A DNA stretch of 52,176 nucleotides from Flavobacteriales bacterium (GCA_013373595.1 JABXHO010000160.1:1-52176); one strand, 5' to 3'. Numbered from the stretch's first letter, positions 25,063 to 34,449 are shown. Translations and numbers: made by a program. The notes: generated by a model from the letters alone, not told the origin.

Positions 25063-25788
25063 ATGAAGAAACTTCTACCCGGATTGATTTTACTATTTTC
25101 CCTGAACGGATTTGGTCAAGAAATTGTTGGTTTTTCCATGTCGGATTGTGATCATCGAGACTACCCCCAGTTTACCAAAAACCGCCTACTTTCGAAGGAG
25201 TACCGAAACGATACCTTGTTACTTAAGCTTGGAATGGTTCTGAATTGTGCCATTGAGCCCATTCCGATTGTTCAATTATCGGAGGACTCGCTCTTCATTG
25301 CCTTCAAAGACACTTCTACCTCTTACGCCATGTGCGATTGCTGTTTTGAACTCAATTTCACACTAACAGAAGTTCCCGACACCAATTTCATCCTCTTCTA
25401 TGGATTGAATCGAACGAGCCTAGAAGAAGATAGTGAGGACACATTTTATCGAAAAATCGGACGGGTAAAGAACCAGTACATTTTTCCTTCCTATTACGAA
25501 ATTGAGGAAGCAATGTCTACGGAACATCCTAACCAAGTGAACGAAGAGGGCAAAAAAGTCGGTATTTGGAACGAATCTAAATGATCCGACACAAATAGTC
25601 CCTTTTGGGTTTCTAAGTATGAACTCGACGAGAACAATCAATCAAAGCTTGTTTGGAGAGTATACTTTTCAGAAGCCCCGTACGCTAAAATAGAAGAAGT
25701 GGTTGTTCGTAATAGTCCACACCATCTTACTTCCATTGAGGGAATGACTTATTACAAGATGTTTGGAATTGATAGGATTAAAGATTAA
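25063..25788 (+). pseudogene. Paralogue of the preceding gene, interrupted by one in-frame TGA
   Basis: From the ATG at 25063 (MKKLLPGLILLFSLNGFGQ signal peptide) the frame runs 173 codons to a TGA at 25582-25584. It then continues in the same frame for 67 more codons to a TAA at 25786. The downstream part (YELDENNQSKLVWRVYFS ... MFGIDRIKD) aligns with the C-terminus of the intact neighbour (YHLDENGELLSRWRAIYS ... HLFGIKN). Total length with the stop ignored is 241 residues, against 236. This is a single nonsense change in an otherwise whole gene. A truncated 173-residue product is possible. Sequencing error or stop readthrough cannot be excluded. Confidence 0.8.
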
Positions 25789-25789
25789 G

Positions 25790-27226
25790 TTAAGACTTCA
25801 AATTGCGCTTGAGCTTTTCAAGAAAATACTTAGTACTTCTATTAACAATCTTTTTAATTTCATCGTCCGAGTATGACTGTGAATAAAACTTTTGAAATTC
25901 TTCTATTCGCTCTCCGTTTTCATCAAGTACGTAATACTTGAACTGATCAAAAATCACTTTTATTTCTGAAGAAGCATTGAATACATGAACACCATTCTTT
26001 ACAAATCCAATAAAATTAATTCTCAAGCTTAATTCAGACACGTAACCAACTCTACTCATTTTCTTATAAGTATCAGACTGAGAAGCAAGTCTATCAAGTA
26101 TCATAGACCTTTTTTGCATATCTTGGACACTATTTATTATGTCTTCATACTTTTTTTCGTAGTCGAGCCAACCCTCAAAGAAAACCAAACCATTGTCACC
26201 TCCCCCTCCAAGGGTAGTCCCAATGTAGTTAACTACGTTTCTCTCAATAAAAAGATCACTAAACTGGTTATGTTTTTCTAGGAAAGAATCAAATAATGAG
26301 CGAAGAGAATCCTCATAAAGTTTCGGGATTTTTACTATATCCCTTTTTATTAAGTCAATTTCTTTTTCTGACAACCCTTGCTTCCACAGCAAAATCTCTT
26401 TATCTATATCGTCATCATCCGAAATATCTTTTCCTGCAATGGCGTCCAACACCAACTGTTGAGATTCAATTAATAAATTTCCGAGCAACACATGAAAATC
26501 TTTTGAATCTCCTCCATAACCTTGAATCTCGGCAAGTATTCGATTATAAGACTCTCTCGATTTCTCACTCAACAAAAACGGCGGATAACCAAAACTGATT
26601 AACAATAAATTCGTTAATAATCGAGCTGTTCTTCCATTCCCATCATAAAACGGATGAATGCGCACATACTTTAAATGAAAATCGAAGGCAATTAAAACAG
26701 GATGTTTACGATCCTTTTTACCCGATTTCAGCGCATCAATATCTGCATTTGTTTCATTGAGAAGTTCATGCATAGCATCTGGAACCTCACTATGCGGCAA
26801 AAAATAAAACTTCTCTCCCCTATAATTAATCAGATGATTATCCGTGGTTTTCCATTTCCCAATAAAATCCCTTTTCGCTGGATCATCTTCATGCATAATC
26901 GCCTTGTGCATATTCTTGATCCGCTTTTCTGAAATGCGAATATCTCCCTTACCAATTTTGAAAATTTCCTGAACGACTTCATCATGACCGCGCATTTCTG
27001 AAATATCCTTGAATGATTTCCCATCAATGGTAACATTGTCCATCATCAATTGCTTCGTCTCAATGCGAGTAAGTGAATTCCCTTCCATTGCATTCGAAAA
27101 GTAATTCCAATCTAAACGAAATTTGTATTGAATTTGCTTCGCTAAATCACTATCCAATTTACCGTGCTCATCAATTTGAGCTTGTAGTTCATCGATTTTG
27201 GATAATATGTCGTTTAATTTATTCAT
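25790..27226 (-). CDS. Fic-domain protein (probable AMP-transferase)
   Basis: 478-residue cytoplasmic protein. The Fic core HPFYDGNGRTAR (about residue 190) is complete, including the catalytic His and the phosphate-binding GNGR. An inhibitory motif [ST]xxxE[GN] lies N-terminal, in NYFSNAMEGNSL (about 38-49), so this is a self-inhibited class II Fic enzyme. The C-terminal third may be a DNA-binding or target-recognition domain but is not recognisable. Class II Fic proteins transfer AMP to protein side chains. No antitoxin gene is adjacent, as expected when inhibition is in cis. The gene converges on the broken paralogue (1 base between stops). Confidence 0.9.
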   Translation of the reverse strand: MNKLNDILSKIDELQAQIDEHGKLDSDLAKQIQYKFRLDWNYFSNAMEGNSLTRIETKQLMMDNVTIDGKSFKDISEMRGHDEVVQEIFKIGKGDIRISEKRIKNMHKAIMHEDDPAKRDFIGKWKTTDNHLINYRGEKFYFLPHSEVPDAMHELLNETNADIDALKSGKKDRKHPVLIAFDFHLKYVRIHPFYDGNGRTARLLTNLLLISFGYPPFLLSEKSRESYNRILAEIQGYGGDSKDFHVLLGNLLIESQQLVLDAIAGKDISDDDDIDKEILLWKQGLSEKEIDLIKRDIVKIPKLYEDSLRSLFDSFLEKHNQFSDLFIERNVVNYIGTTLGGGGDNGLVFFEGWLDYEKKYEDIINSVQDMQKRSMILDRLASQSDTYKKMSRVGYVSELSLRINFIGFVKNGVHVFNASSEIKVIFDQFKYYVLDENGERIEEFQKFYSQSYSDDEIKKIVNRSTKYFLEKLKRNLKS

Positions 27227-27412
27227 TACTTTCTAGTAGAAAATTTACAAGAGCATCACTAAAATACTCATTTAGGGCGTTACTGTATAAAATCAATGAA
27301 AAAACGGCAACAGTACGGCATTTTCAGCCAATCTAGAATTAAAAGATCACCAGAAATTCTAACAAATTTGCACAACTTGGGAAAGTCATGATACCATTCA
27401 AGATGAATAGCT

Positions 27413-27862
27413 CTACCCTCTCATCTTATCCAATAAATCACTCAATTGCTGAGCTTCTTCTTGCGATAAGCTCGACGAAATCATGTTTGAGCGATCACTA
27501 TTGAACTCTTTGTCAATTTCGGACAGAAGCGTTAATCCTGCCACGGTGATTTCAACGAAAACCACACGACGGTCACTTTCGCAGCGAACACGGCTGATAA
27601 GTCCCTTGTCAAACAACTTATCCATAAGACGTGTTGTATTGGGAGACTTCTCCACCATTCTACTTTTCACATCGTTTACAGAGATGGATTTCTTTGCTCC
27701 TCGCAAAATTCGAAGAATGTTGAACTGCGCAATGCTGAGTCCGTATTCCGCCATAAACTTGTTCTGCTTCGTTGCGAAATAATTGGAAGTATATCGAACA
27801 TTTACAATTGCTCGATGCCAGGGTGATTGAAATTTACTTTGGATAGCGTCATCAATTTTCAT
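27413..27862 (-). CDS. MarR-family transcriptional regulator
   Basis: 149 residues with the MarR winged-helix layout. An N-terminal dimer helix is followed by IAQFNILRILRGAKKSISVNDVKSRMVEKSPNTTRLMDKLFDKGLISR, the recognition helix region. The wing CESDRRVVFVEIT carries the DRR signature. MarR proteins bind palindromes and are released by small molecules or oxidation. A 14-base perfect palindrome sits 13 bases upstream of its own start, which predicts autoregulation. The same core also precedes the VWA-MoxR operon. Confidence 0.9.
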   Translation of the reverse strand: MKIDDAIQSKFQSPWHRAIVNVRYTSNYFATKQNKFMAEYGLSIAQFNILRILRGAKKSISVNDVKSRMVEKSPNTTRLMDKLFDKGLISRVRCESDRRVVFVEITVAGLTLLSEIDKEFNSDRSNMISSSLSQEEAQQLSDLLDKMRG

Positions 27863-27874
27863 AGTGTAAATTTA

Positions 27875-27888
27875 ATTACCTAGGTAAT
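27875..27888. promoter_or_regulatory. Putative MarR operator, autoregulatory
   Basis: ATTACCTAGGTAAT is a perfect 14-base palindrome 13 bases before the MarR start codon. A weak minus-strand -7 element (AAATTTTG, one base off consensus, 27892-27899) would place the transcription start inside it, so binding would block transcription. Confidence 0.6.
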
Positions 27889-28000
27889 ATCTTCAAAATT
27901 TTTCTTCATTTAACTTCAAAACTGTGACAATATTGCTTTTTTTCCTGTGAGAATAATTCCTTATCTTGACCGAGATCTTTTTACAAAGTACATTTCAAAC

Positions 28001-29956
28001 ATGCTCAACACGCTCAAAATCTACACTTTAAAACCACTAAAACCTGTTCTTTTATTCGGTTTTGTTCTCTTCATACATCTAACTACTTCTGCCCAAATCA
28101 CAGATGACTATTGTGGCACTTCGATCGATGAAGCAAACTATGATCGTCTTATCGAACTTAATCAACGGTGGGAAGATCGTGCATCCAATCTTGATCTATC
28201 CAAAGCTTATGGCGGCACCACGTTTTTCGTTCCGGTGCAAATGCATATCATTCGTCAAGATTCGGGACTCGGTGGAAGTACTGAGGCAGAGGCGTTAACG
28301 GCACTTGACAGAATGAATGATTATTACATCGATGCGAGTATTCACTTTTACCTGTGCGATGACATTAATTTCATCGATAACTCAAACTACTACGACTACA
28401 CTAAATCGCAAATGAATGCCCTTGATGCGGCATACAGTCAAGACAATGTTGTCAACATTTATATTGCGAATTCGGCGACAAGCAGTTCAGGTTCTGGTAT
28501 TTGTGGACACGCGCAATTTCCTGGTGGACTCGATTTCATCATGGTGACTACTTCGTGCATGAATAACGGAAGTACACTTGCTCACGAAATGGGACATTAT
28601 CTTGGGTTGTATCACACCCACACAACATCATTTGGTAGCGAAGCCGTTGATGGTTCAGATTGTTCTACGCAAGGAGATTTGATTTGTGATACACCTGCAG
28701 ACCCCAATTTAAGTGGTGAAGTAAACAACGACGGTTGTATTTATGAAGGCGTAGACACGGACGAAAATGGTCAGTTCTACACACCTCAAGTTACCAACCT
28801 GATGTCGTATGCATCAAAGGAGTGTCGTTTTGAGATAACCGAAGGACAACTTGAAAGAGCTTTATGGACCTTACAAAACGAGCGATCGTACCTAAGCTGT
28901 TCGGTGCCCGACTTGGAAGCCAACTTCTACATTCATCGAGACGAATCCTGTTCCAACGGAACGACGATTTCATTTTACAATGCCTCAGAAGGAGCCGTTA
29001 CTAGCTATAGTTGGGATTTTGGAGATGGTGTTGAAACCTCCACCGATGAATCACCTGAATGGGTGTATTGGGCGAATGGTGTGTACACGGTAACTTTAAC
29101 CGTTAGTGATGGAATCAACACAGATTCATATACACAGAAAATTGCCGTTGGTCCAGTATCTATCCCCTACACCAACGATTTCGAATCGGGAGAAGTTGAT
29201 CTCGCAGATTTCAACACCTACAACTCGATGAAAAATGAAGTGTATGTTCATCCCGATGCTGCAGAATCGGGTGCTTTCGGAATGCTTTTCGATGGAAATG
29301 CCGTTAGCGGTGCTAGTCCCTATTTTCAATCGCCAAATACAGGCGAAGCGTTTCAGGAACTGTGGAATCCGTACTTTAAATCGAGTGCGAAACTATGCGT
29401 TGACGCTTCTTACATCACCAATTTACAACTTGAGTTTGACAAGCGACAAATACGAACAACGAGTGATAGCTACACCAATTTTGTAATTACTGTAAACGGA
29501 CAACAGGAAGGATCGGTGGTTCGAGTGAATTCTTCTGGGACAGATGACGCAACGTTTACGCATTTGGTATACGATTTATCGGCCTACAACAACTCTGTGA
29601 TCACCATTGGTTTTGAAGGAACGCATCGCTACGACAAAGACAGAAGTGGAACGGATAACGGGTCGGCAACGTTTATTGACAACATCAGTATCACTGGAAT
29701 TTTGTCAACTGATAACATCGAACCAACTGAGATCATTTCGATTTATCCAAATCCATCTTCTTCTTCCATTTTTGTTCAAACAAACGAGGAGAGTTATGTC
29801 ATTCTTGACATTCTCGGAAAAGATGTAAGCAATTTGGCGACAGTTAGCTCGCACAATGGAAGCACTTTGGAGTTAGACATTTCGAATTTAGAGAACGGAG
29901 TGTATCACTTCAGAACTTCGAAGGGAATTGAACGATTCATTAAAACGGAAAAATAA
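28001..29956 (+). CDS. Secreted M43-family zinc metalloprotease with PKD domain and T9SS tail
   Basis: 651 residues from the ATG at 28001, which directly precedes a signal peptide (MLNTLKIYTLKPLKPVLLFG ... TTSAQ). The GTG at 27947 adds 18 residues and is unlikely. The catalytic metzincin site HEMGHYLGLYH (about 194-204) and Met-turn NLMSYAS identify a pappalysin-like (M43) protease. A PKD domain (SYSWDFGDGVETSTDESP ... GVYTVTLTVSDG) follows. Then comes a jelly-roll module and a type A T9SS tail (ISIYPNPSSSSIFVQ ... LENGVYHFRTSKG). It degrades proteins outside the cell or on the surface. The next gene starts on the base after its stop codon, forming a three-gene operon with two lipoproteins. 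Confidence 0.9.
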   Translation: MLNTLKIYTLKPLKPVLLFGFVLFIHLTTSAQITDDYCGTSIDEANYDRLIELNQRWEDRASNLDLSKAYGGTTFFVPVQMHIIRQDSGLGGSTEAEALTALDRMNDYYIDASIHFYLCDDINFIDNSNYYDYTKSQMNALDAAYSQDNVVNIYIANSATSSSGSGICGHAQFPGGLDFIMVTTSCMNNGSTLAHEMGHYLGLYHTHTTSFGSEAVDGSDCSTQGDLICDTPADPNLSGEVNNDGCIYEGVDTDENGQFYTPQVTNLMSYASKECRFEITEGQLERALWTLQNERSYLSCSVPDLEANFYIHRDESCSNGTTISFYNASEGAVTSYSWDFGDGVETSTDESPEWVYWANGVYTVTLTVSDGINTDSYTQKIAVGPVSIPYTNDFESGEVDLADFNTYNSMKNEVYVHPDAAESGAFGMLFDGNAVSGASPYFQSPNTGEAFQELWNPYFKSSAKLCVDASYITNLQLEFDKRQIRTTSDSYTNFVITVNGQQEGSVVRVNSSGTDDATFTHLVYDLSAYNNSVITIGFEGTHRYDKDRSGTDNGSATFIDNISITGILSTDNIEPTEIISIYPNPSSSSIFVQTNEESYVILDILGKDVSNLATVSSHNGSTLELDISNLENGVYHFRTSKGIERFIKTEK

Positions 29957-30340
29957 ATGAAGTACCTCACTCTAACGCTATTCATTCTTATTTGCTCAAC
30001 TTGGCTGACTTCGTGCAATACGAAAGATGCGTCCGATTACGTCACTCCGCCAGAACAAACGGTAAACGTTGGGGAAAAGGTGAACATCTACTACACCACG
30101 AATTCATGCTGTCGTTACTGTGCACCGAACATAAAGAACCTAAATCACTTGAAGTATCTCGGAGAAGAAGTGATCATTCCATATGATGACGGATGCGCGG
30201 GATGTGACGAAACTGTTGCGCTTGTTTTCGAAGCAAAAAGCAAAGGAACGGATACGATTGCGGGTCGTATTTTGGAACAAAGCAAGGATTGTAGCGATAC
30301 CCTCACGGAGTTTGAATCGTTTGTGATTCATGTGAACTAA
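29957..30340 (+). CDS. Cysteine-rich small lipoprotein following the metalloprotease
   Basis: 127 residues with a lipoprotein signal (MKYLTLTLFILICSTWLTSC, lipobox Cys at 20). The mature part is about 105 residues with several Cys (NSCCRYC, GCAGC, KDC). The order 'VGEKVNIYYTTNSCC ... GCAGCDETVALVFEAKSKGTDTI' loosely recalls the beta-fold of chagasin-like protease inhibitors, which would fit the neighbour, but the signature NPTTGY loop is not present. It starts on the base after the protease stop codon, so the two are translationally coupled. Function is unknown; inhibitor or protective role is speculation. Confidence 0.6.
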   Translation: MKYLTLTLFILICSTWLTSCNTKDASDYVTPPEQTVNVGEKVNIYYTTNSCCRYCAPNIKNLNHLKYLGEEVIIPYDDGCAGCDETVALVFEAKSKGTDTIAGRILEQSKDCSDTLTEFESFVIHVN

Positions 30341-30345
30341 TTGAA

Positions 30346-30936
30346 ATGAAGAAGTTCTTGTTTTTCCTGATCGTCATGCCGTTACTCCTAGCCGGCTGCT
30401 CAAACGAGTATGAAGTTGAGGATGCCTTGTACGCATACATTGAAACAAAATACGCCGACGAATCGATCAACCTGGAAAATACACTCGACTCTCTCGAAAA
30501 GTACTACGTTGAAGAAGGCGTAATTGCGTCAGGCTCTCCATCTGATTTACGCGACTATTTTCAACAGAACATTGATGAAGGACAATTACGGATTTCGCAC
30601 AACGATCAAGCACGAGCACTTTTGAGTAGAGTTTCATTCTCTTTCAACGAATTGGAAAAAGCTGCTTTACGACAAGTGGATGGCGAAACATTCGATGCCA
30701 GCAAGTTTGGAATCATTTCGAATCTTATTGAAGAAGAAACGACAAAAACGGGACAAATTGCTTCAAGCACGGTAGCACTCCCCTACTTGGAAGTTCTTTC
30801 GGTGAAAGACTTTGAGCACCCATTTTACAGATCGAATGTGTTGCTATTTCTTCACATGTGTTACTTTCACCACTACGTAAAATACCAAGAATACATTCGA
30901 GAGATGCCAAAGAAGGTTGAGTATGTTGTAGAGTGA
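30346..30936 (+). CDS. Lipoprotein of unknown function, third gene of the protease operon
   Basis: 196 residues with a lipoprotein signal (MKKFLFFLIVMPLLLAGC). The mature part is mostly helical and acidic (YEVEDALYAYIETKYADE, NLENTLDSLEKYYVEEG). It has no recognisable domain. It follows the Cys-rich lipoprotein by 5 bases and is co-transcribed with the M43 protease. A nested inverted repeat at 31037-31088 lies between its end and the convergent GldM-like gene. Confidence 0.6.
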   Translation: MKKFLFFLIVMPLLLAGCSNEYEVEDALYAYIETKYADESINLENTLDSLEKYYVEEGVIASGSPSDLRDYFQQNIDEGQLRISHNDQARALLSRVSFSFNELEKAALRQVDGETFDASKFGIISNLIEEETTKTGQIASSTVALPYLEVLSVKDFEHPFYRSNVLLFLHMCYFHHYVKYQEYIREMPKKVEYVVE

Positions 30937-31036
30937 TTAATCAGGGAAATGCGTATAAAACTCCTGATCTAAAAACCTTTAATCTCACGTTAAGCAAATC
31001 CCAAACTATAAGGCAGTTCCTACTTCGAACAAGACA

Positions 31037-31088
31037 AATCAGCATTGAATCATCAGAACATGATGTTTTCAGATTAAATATGCTGATT
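31037..31088. other. Inverted repeat between convergent genes
   Basis: AATCAGCA (31037-31044) pairs perfectly with TGCTGATT (31081-31088), and an inner ATCAT/ATGAT stem is nested inside. There is no T-tract, so it is at best a factor-assisted terminator for either flanking operon. Confidence 0.35.
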
Positions 31089-31099
31089 CAATCACTCCG

Positions 31100-32299
31100 T
31101 TATTTCTCTAAAACATTCACTTTCCATTCCCATGGTTCTGTTTTAACTGTTCCAGAGTTATTCCTTATGGAAACTGTACCTCGAATTGTCTGTAGTCCTT
31201 TTTCAGGTTTCACCGTGACAATTCCCAAACCATTTTCATATACGATTTGAGGTTGATAGTCTTCTATGGTAACTTGAGGCGGCCAATCTGAATCAAAAGC
31301 AGCAATTGACACCTTTATTTCTACATCTTCACCTTCCTTAATTGTCGATGGACCTGTAGCAAGTGGAATTATCTGGTTAAATCGATAACAACAGTGTCCT
31401 TGTTTGCCTTGCCAATGTATATATGCTAATGATCGAGCCTTTAATATTTCATTCTGAAGCGCAGATAGCGATGAAATGGCGGATACAATTGGAGCATTCG
31501 TAAACATTGAGTTGACCCAGTGGACTTTGGCGCCATTTTTCTCTATAAAATCTGGTTTCGTCAACATAAGGTAAAGATCTATTAAAACTTGTCTATCTTC
31601 TTTTTTGTTTACCTGACTCGCATCAATCACAGAAGCTACTTGACGAATTAAATCTTCCCTGTCTGTATATTGATTAATTGCCTTTACATCAATTTTGAAT
31701 TCTTTCCGTCCCCACGTGTATGTGCCCGTATGCTTCACAATAATACGTCTGTAATCATTCAGACTCCTCCATAGCTCATGTCCTTTGCTAGAAAGTTTTT
31801 CCTGACTTTCTCCTATTAATTCAAGGTTTACTACGTCAGATGCCTTTGGGCGTTCTACAGCAAGTAAATTCAGATCGGAAGGTAAACAACCCAATTCAGG
31901 ATTGTATTTCTTCCAAACAATTACATCAGGATCATTGTCTTTCTCAATTGCGATATTTTCACCTTCTTTTTTTAATAGGTCAATTTTTATTTTTTCTATT
32001 AACGAAATCAGCCTAAAACAAGAGTTCTCAATACTATCAAGATGTTCAAAAATCATAGATAACTTGTCTCGTTTCAGAGTTAACTCTTCTACTCTTGAAG
32101 ATATTTTCAATTCATACCTTAAATAATCATAGAAATCGTATCCACGGTAAAACTCAATTTCATTAGCTCTATCCATTTGCTTAGCTACATAGATAGTGGA
32201 ATCGAGTGAAGCCTTAAAAAAAGGATCTTCATTGCTCCCACAGCCGTGTAGAACGGTCAATAATAGTAATACTGATATGTAATGGAATCTATTCTTCAT
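31100..32299 (-). CDS. GldM-like lipoprotein
   Basis: 399 residues. The middle (WVNSMFTNAPIVSAISSLSALQNEILKARS) and what follows (FNQIIPLATGPSTIKEGEDVEIKVSIAAFDS, then a domain to the end) resemble the periplasmic domains of GldM/PorM, the rotor-driving shaft of T9SS and gliding. True GldM has an inner-membrane helix and about 515 residues. This protein instead has a lipobox (LLLTVLHGC), appears to lack the last domain, and has no gldKLN neighbours. It could be a paralogue working in the periplasm from the outer membrane, or a modifier of the motor. The family match rests on pattern recall and is moderately sure. Confidence 0.65.
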   Translation of the reverse strand: MKNRFHYISVLLLLTVLHGCGSNEDPFFKASLDSTIYVAKQMDRANEIEFYRGYDFYDYLRYELKISSRVEELTLKRDKLSMIFEHLDSIENSCFRLISLIEKIKIDLLKKEGENIAIEKDNDPDVIVWKKYNPELGCLPSDLNLLAVERPKASDVVNLELIGESQEKLSSKGHELWRSLNDYRRIIVKHTGTYTWGRKEFKIDVKAINQYTDREDLIRQVASVIDASQVNKKEDRQVLIDLYLMLTKPDFIEKNGAKVHWVNSMFTNAPIVSAISSLSALQNEILKARSLAYIHWQGKQGHCCYRFNQIIPLATGPSTIKEGEDVEIKVSIAAFDSDWPPQVTIEDYQPQIVYENGLGIVTVKPEKGLQTIRGTVSIRNNSGTVKTEPWEWKVNVLEK

Positions 32300-32386
32300 T
32301 CATTAGGGTAAATGGTATTCTCATATAATTCATGCGTTGAAGCACTTTTTCAAGTCATTCTAAAGAACTCAAAGTTACTGATCAAT

Positions 32387-32539
32387 TTATTCTTTCATCT
32401 GATCCAAATCAATAGTAAAAAGGCCTACAGAAGAAGTATAATTTCTCGCTTTAATAATTGGTGTGTCGTAATGTCCGAAGACTTTTGAAACGCAAATCAG
32501 AAAAAAGGATAATAGATGAGCCCCTTCATTATTTTTGAA
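32387..32539 (-). pseudogene. Possible coding remnant of 50 codons without a start
   Basis: In the 309-base gap between the GldM-like gene and the epimerase gene, one minus-strand frame is open from a TGA at 32540-32542 to a TAA at 32387. It reads protein-like, for example VSKVFGHYDTPIIKARNYTS and VGLFTIDLDQMKE. It has no start codon near its beginning. I cannot name it. The rest of the gap is AT-rich with nothing I can support. Confidence 0.3.
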
Positions 32540-32608
32540 TCAAAGTTCATACTAATCTAATAATTCCTATTGAAAACAAACTCCCATTTTTTTTATGCAC
32601 ATTCCTTT

Positions 32609-33622
32609 TCAACGCATTCGTTTTTCGTTTTCACGTAAATAAATCATCGCTTCTTTAACGGCCTGTGCCGAACTTTTGGGATTAAAACCTAATTCTGTCC
32701 TTGCTTTTGATGTGTCAAAATCTTGTTGAAGTCCTGAAAACATAGCAATGTCTTTCGTTGTTAGCAAAGGTGCTTTTCCGCTTATTTTACTTCCAATTTC
32801 CATAAACCACGCTACTGTGTAGAGAATTGGTTTGGGAACTGCTGTAGGTAATTTAATTTTCAATTCAGGAAAAAGCTCTTTTGCAATTTTTGTGGTGTCT
32901 TTGATCGATGTACATTTTTCGTTTGCCAAAATGTAGCGCTCGCCATTTCTCCCCTTCGTGGCTGCTAAATAACAACCTTTCGCAACGTCTTTTACGTCAA
33001 TCCAATTTAAGGTGATATTGGTTTCAACTGGAATTTCTTTTTGCAGAATCAGATTGATTATGTTGTAAGAAACATTTAGCGGCATAAAAGCTTCACTACC
33101 AATCATTGCTGAAGGCAACACGGCAACTAATTCGATGTTGTGTTTTTCCGCCAGTTCAAATGCCAATTTTTCGGCATCATTCTTTGAATTGTAATACGTA
33201 TCCCTACGGTCGGGATTATAGCCGTAACTTTCTTTTGTTGGTAATTTGGAATAATCCAAAGCGGCTATGGAGCTCACATACACAATTCGTTTTACGCCTG
33301 CTTCTGCTGCTGCCTCGATTTGAAGTTTCGTTCCTTCAAGATTAACATCGTAAATCTCCTTTTTTGGGTTCTTTGCCCACAGTTTAAATGCAGCACCAAC
33401 GGCATAAAAAACTTCAACACCTTGTAAAGCATTTACCAGCGATTGCTTGTCTGTGATATCGGCTTGTACAACTTCGCAATTGAGCCCTACAAACGATTCC
33501 TTATTTTGAATGTTCCGAACCGAAGCTCTAACAGGAATACCTTTTGATAAAAGCAACCTCGCTACATTGTTCCCAAGATGTCCGTTTGCACCCGTTACTA
33601 AAGCTAATTTTTTCTGTGTCAT
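32609..33622 (-). CDS. NAD(P)-dependent epimerase/reductase (extended SDR)
   Basis: 337-residue cytoplasmic enzyme of the extended short-chain dehydrogenase family, closest in feel to dihydroflavonol-4-reductase-like proteins. N-terminal nucleotide-binding motif TGANGHLGNNVARLL (about 9-23), the VEVFYAVGAAFKLWA segment, the YVSSIAALDY strand carrying the catalytic Ser, and the active-site YNSKNDAEK (YxxxK, about 142-150). The substrate is unknown. A Crp/Fnr regulator gene lies 64 bases upstream in the same direction, so the regulator may control it. Confidence 0.85.
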   Translation of the reverse strand: MTQKKLALVTGANGHLGNNVARLLLSKGIPVRASVRNIQNKESFVGLNCEVVQADITDKQSLVNALQGVEVFYAVGAAFKLWAKNPKKEIYDVNLEGTKLQIEAAAEAGVKRIVYVSSIAALDYSKLPTKESYGYNPDRRDTYYNSKNDAEKLAFELAEKHNIELVAVLPSAMIGSEAFMPLNVSYNIINLILQKEIPVETNITLNWIDVKDVAKGCYLAATKGRNGERYILANEKCTSIKDTTKIAKELFPELKIKLPTAVPKPILYTVAWFMEIGSKISGKAPLLTTKDIAMFSGLQQDFDTSKARTELGFNPKSSAQAVKEAMIYLRENEKRMR

Positions 33623-33686
33623 GTCTTTTGATTAAGAATAATGACACAAAATTCATCACTCTACCATCAAATACACTTCACAAATG

Positions 33687-34262
33687 TTACCTAATGATTT
33701 CTTTTCGTATTCTGCTTAAACTTTTAGGGTTCATTCCTAAAAACGAAGCGATGTATTGCAACGGAACATTGTGTAAAATCTGCGGATGGTTTTCAATGAG
33801 TTTTTGATAACGTTGCTCTGCCGTGAGTGTGGCTAATTCTTTTGACCGATTTTCATTGTAGGCAAGGGATTGTTGGAAAACTGTAATGCTGAAATCTTTA
33901 AACGTTGTGCTTTGCTGCGTAAGCGCATCCAAATTGTCTTTAGTGATTCGAAGTAACTCGCACTCGGTAATGCACTCTAAATTTTCATTTGCTTTGGTCT
34001 GATTAATAAAGTTGAAATACGAAGTAATAAAACCAGGCGGACAATTTAAATGAGTGGTAACTTCATCGCCATTCTCGTTGTAATGAAACAGTCGTACAAA
34101 ACCCGAAACCACAAAGTAGAGGTATTTCGGAATTTTTCCCTCTTCTTCAATAACTCGGTTTTTGGGAGAAAGCACAGGCTCGAAATATTTTTTACACAAA
34201 CCTTCATCACCATCGGCAAGTGTTACATTATGAGCCATTATCTTTAATAATTCTTCGTGCAT
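33687..34262 (-). CDS. Crp/Fnr-family transcriptional regulator
   Basis: 191 residues. The N-terminal cyclic-nucleotide-binding-like beta roll (about 25-115: VIEEEGKIPKYLYFVVSGFVRLFHYNENGDEV) lacks obvious cAMP-contacting residues, as in most Bacteroidota members. The C-terminal helix-turn-helix (VPLQYIASFLGMNPKSLSRIRKEI) follows the typical TAEQRYQKLIENHPQI linker. It is encoded just upstream of the epimerase gene, a common pairing in which the regulator controls the reductase. Confidence 0.85.
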   Translation of the reverse strand: MHEELLKIMAHNVTLADGDEGLCKKYFEPVLSPKNRVIEEEGKIPKYLYFVVSGFVRLFHYNENGDEVTTHLNCPPGFITSYFNFINQTKANENLECITECELLRITKDNLDALTQQSTTFKDFSITVFQQSLAYNENRSKELATLTAEQRYQKLIENHPQILHNVPLQYIASFLGMNPKSLSRIRKEIIR

Positions 34263-34449
34263 TGTATCCGAATATTATGGTTTTGAGGGCGGTACTTGGT
34301 TGATTACAGCTAAGAACCGTTCATCTCCATCTCCCATTTATTCTTTCGAAGTTAAGAATACATTTTTAAACCAAAAGTGATTTTACAAAGCGAAGTACTT
34401 ATGATTTAATGGGCGAGTTGATCGTATTGTCAATTGAACTTATTTACTC

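Noticed and set aside
27947-28000. GTG start 18 codons upstream for the M43 protease
   Set aside because: The signal peptide begins at the ATG at 28001, and a -7-like element overlaps the extension.
30933-31250. 105-codon frame overlapping the end of the GldM-like gene
   Set aside because: Half of it is antisense to the GldM-like gene; no signal peptide or domain is seen.
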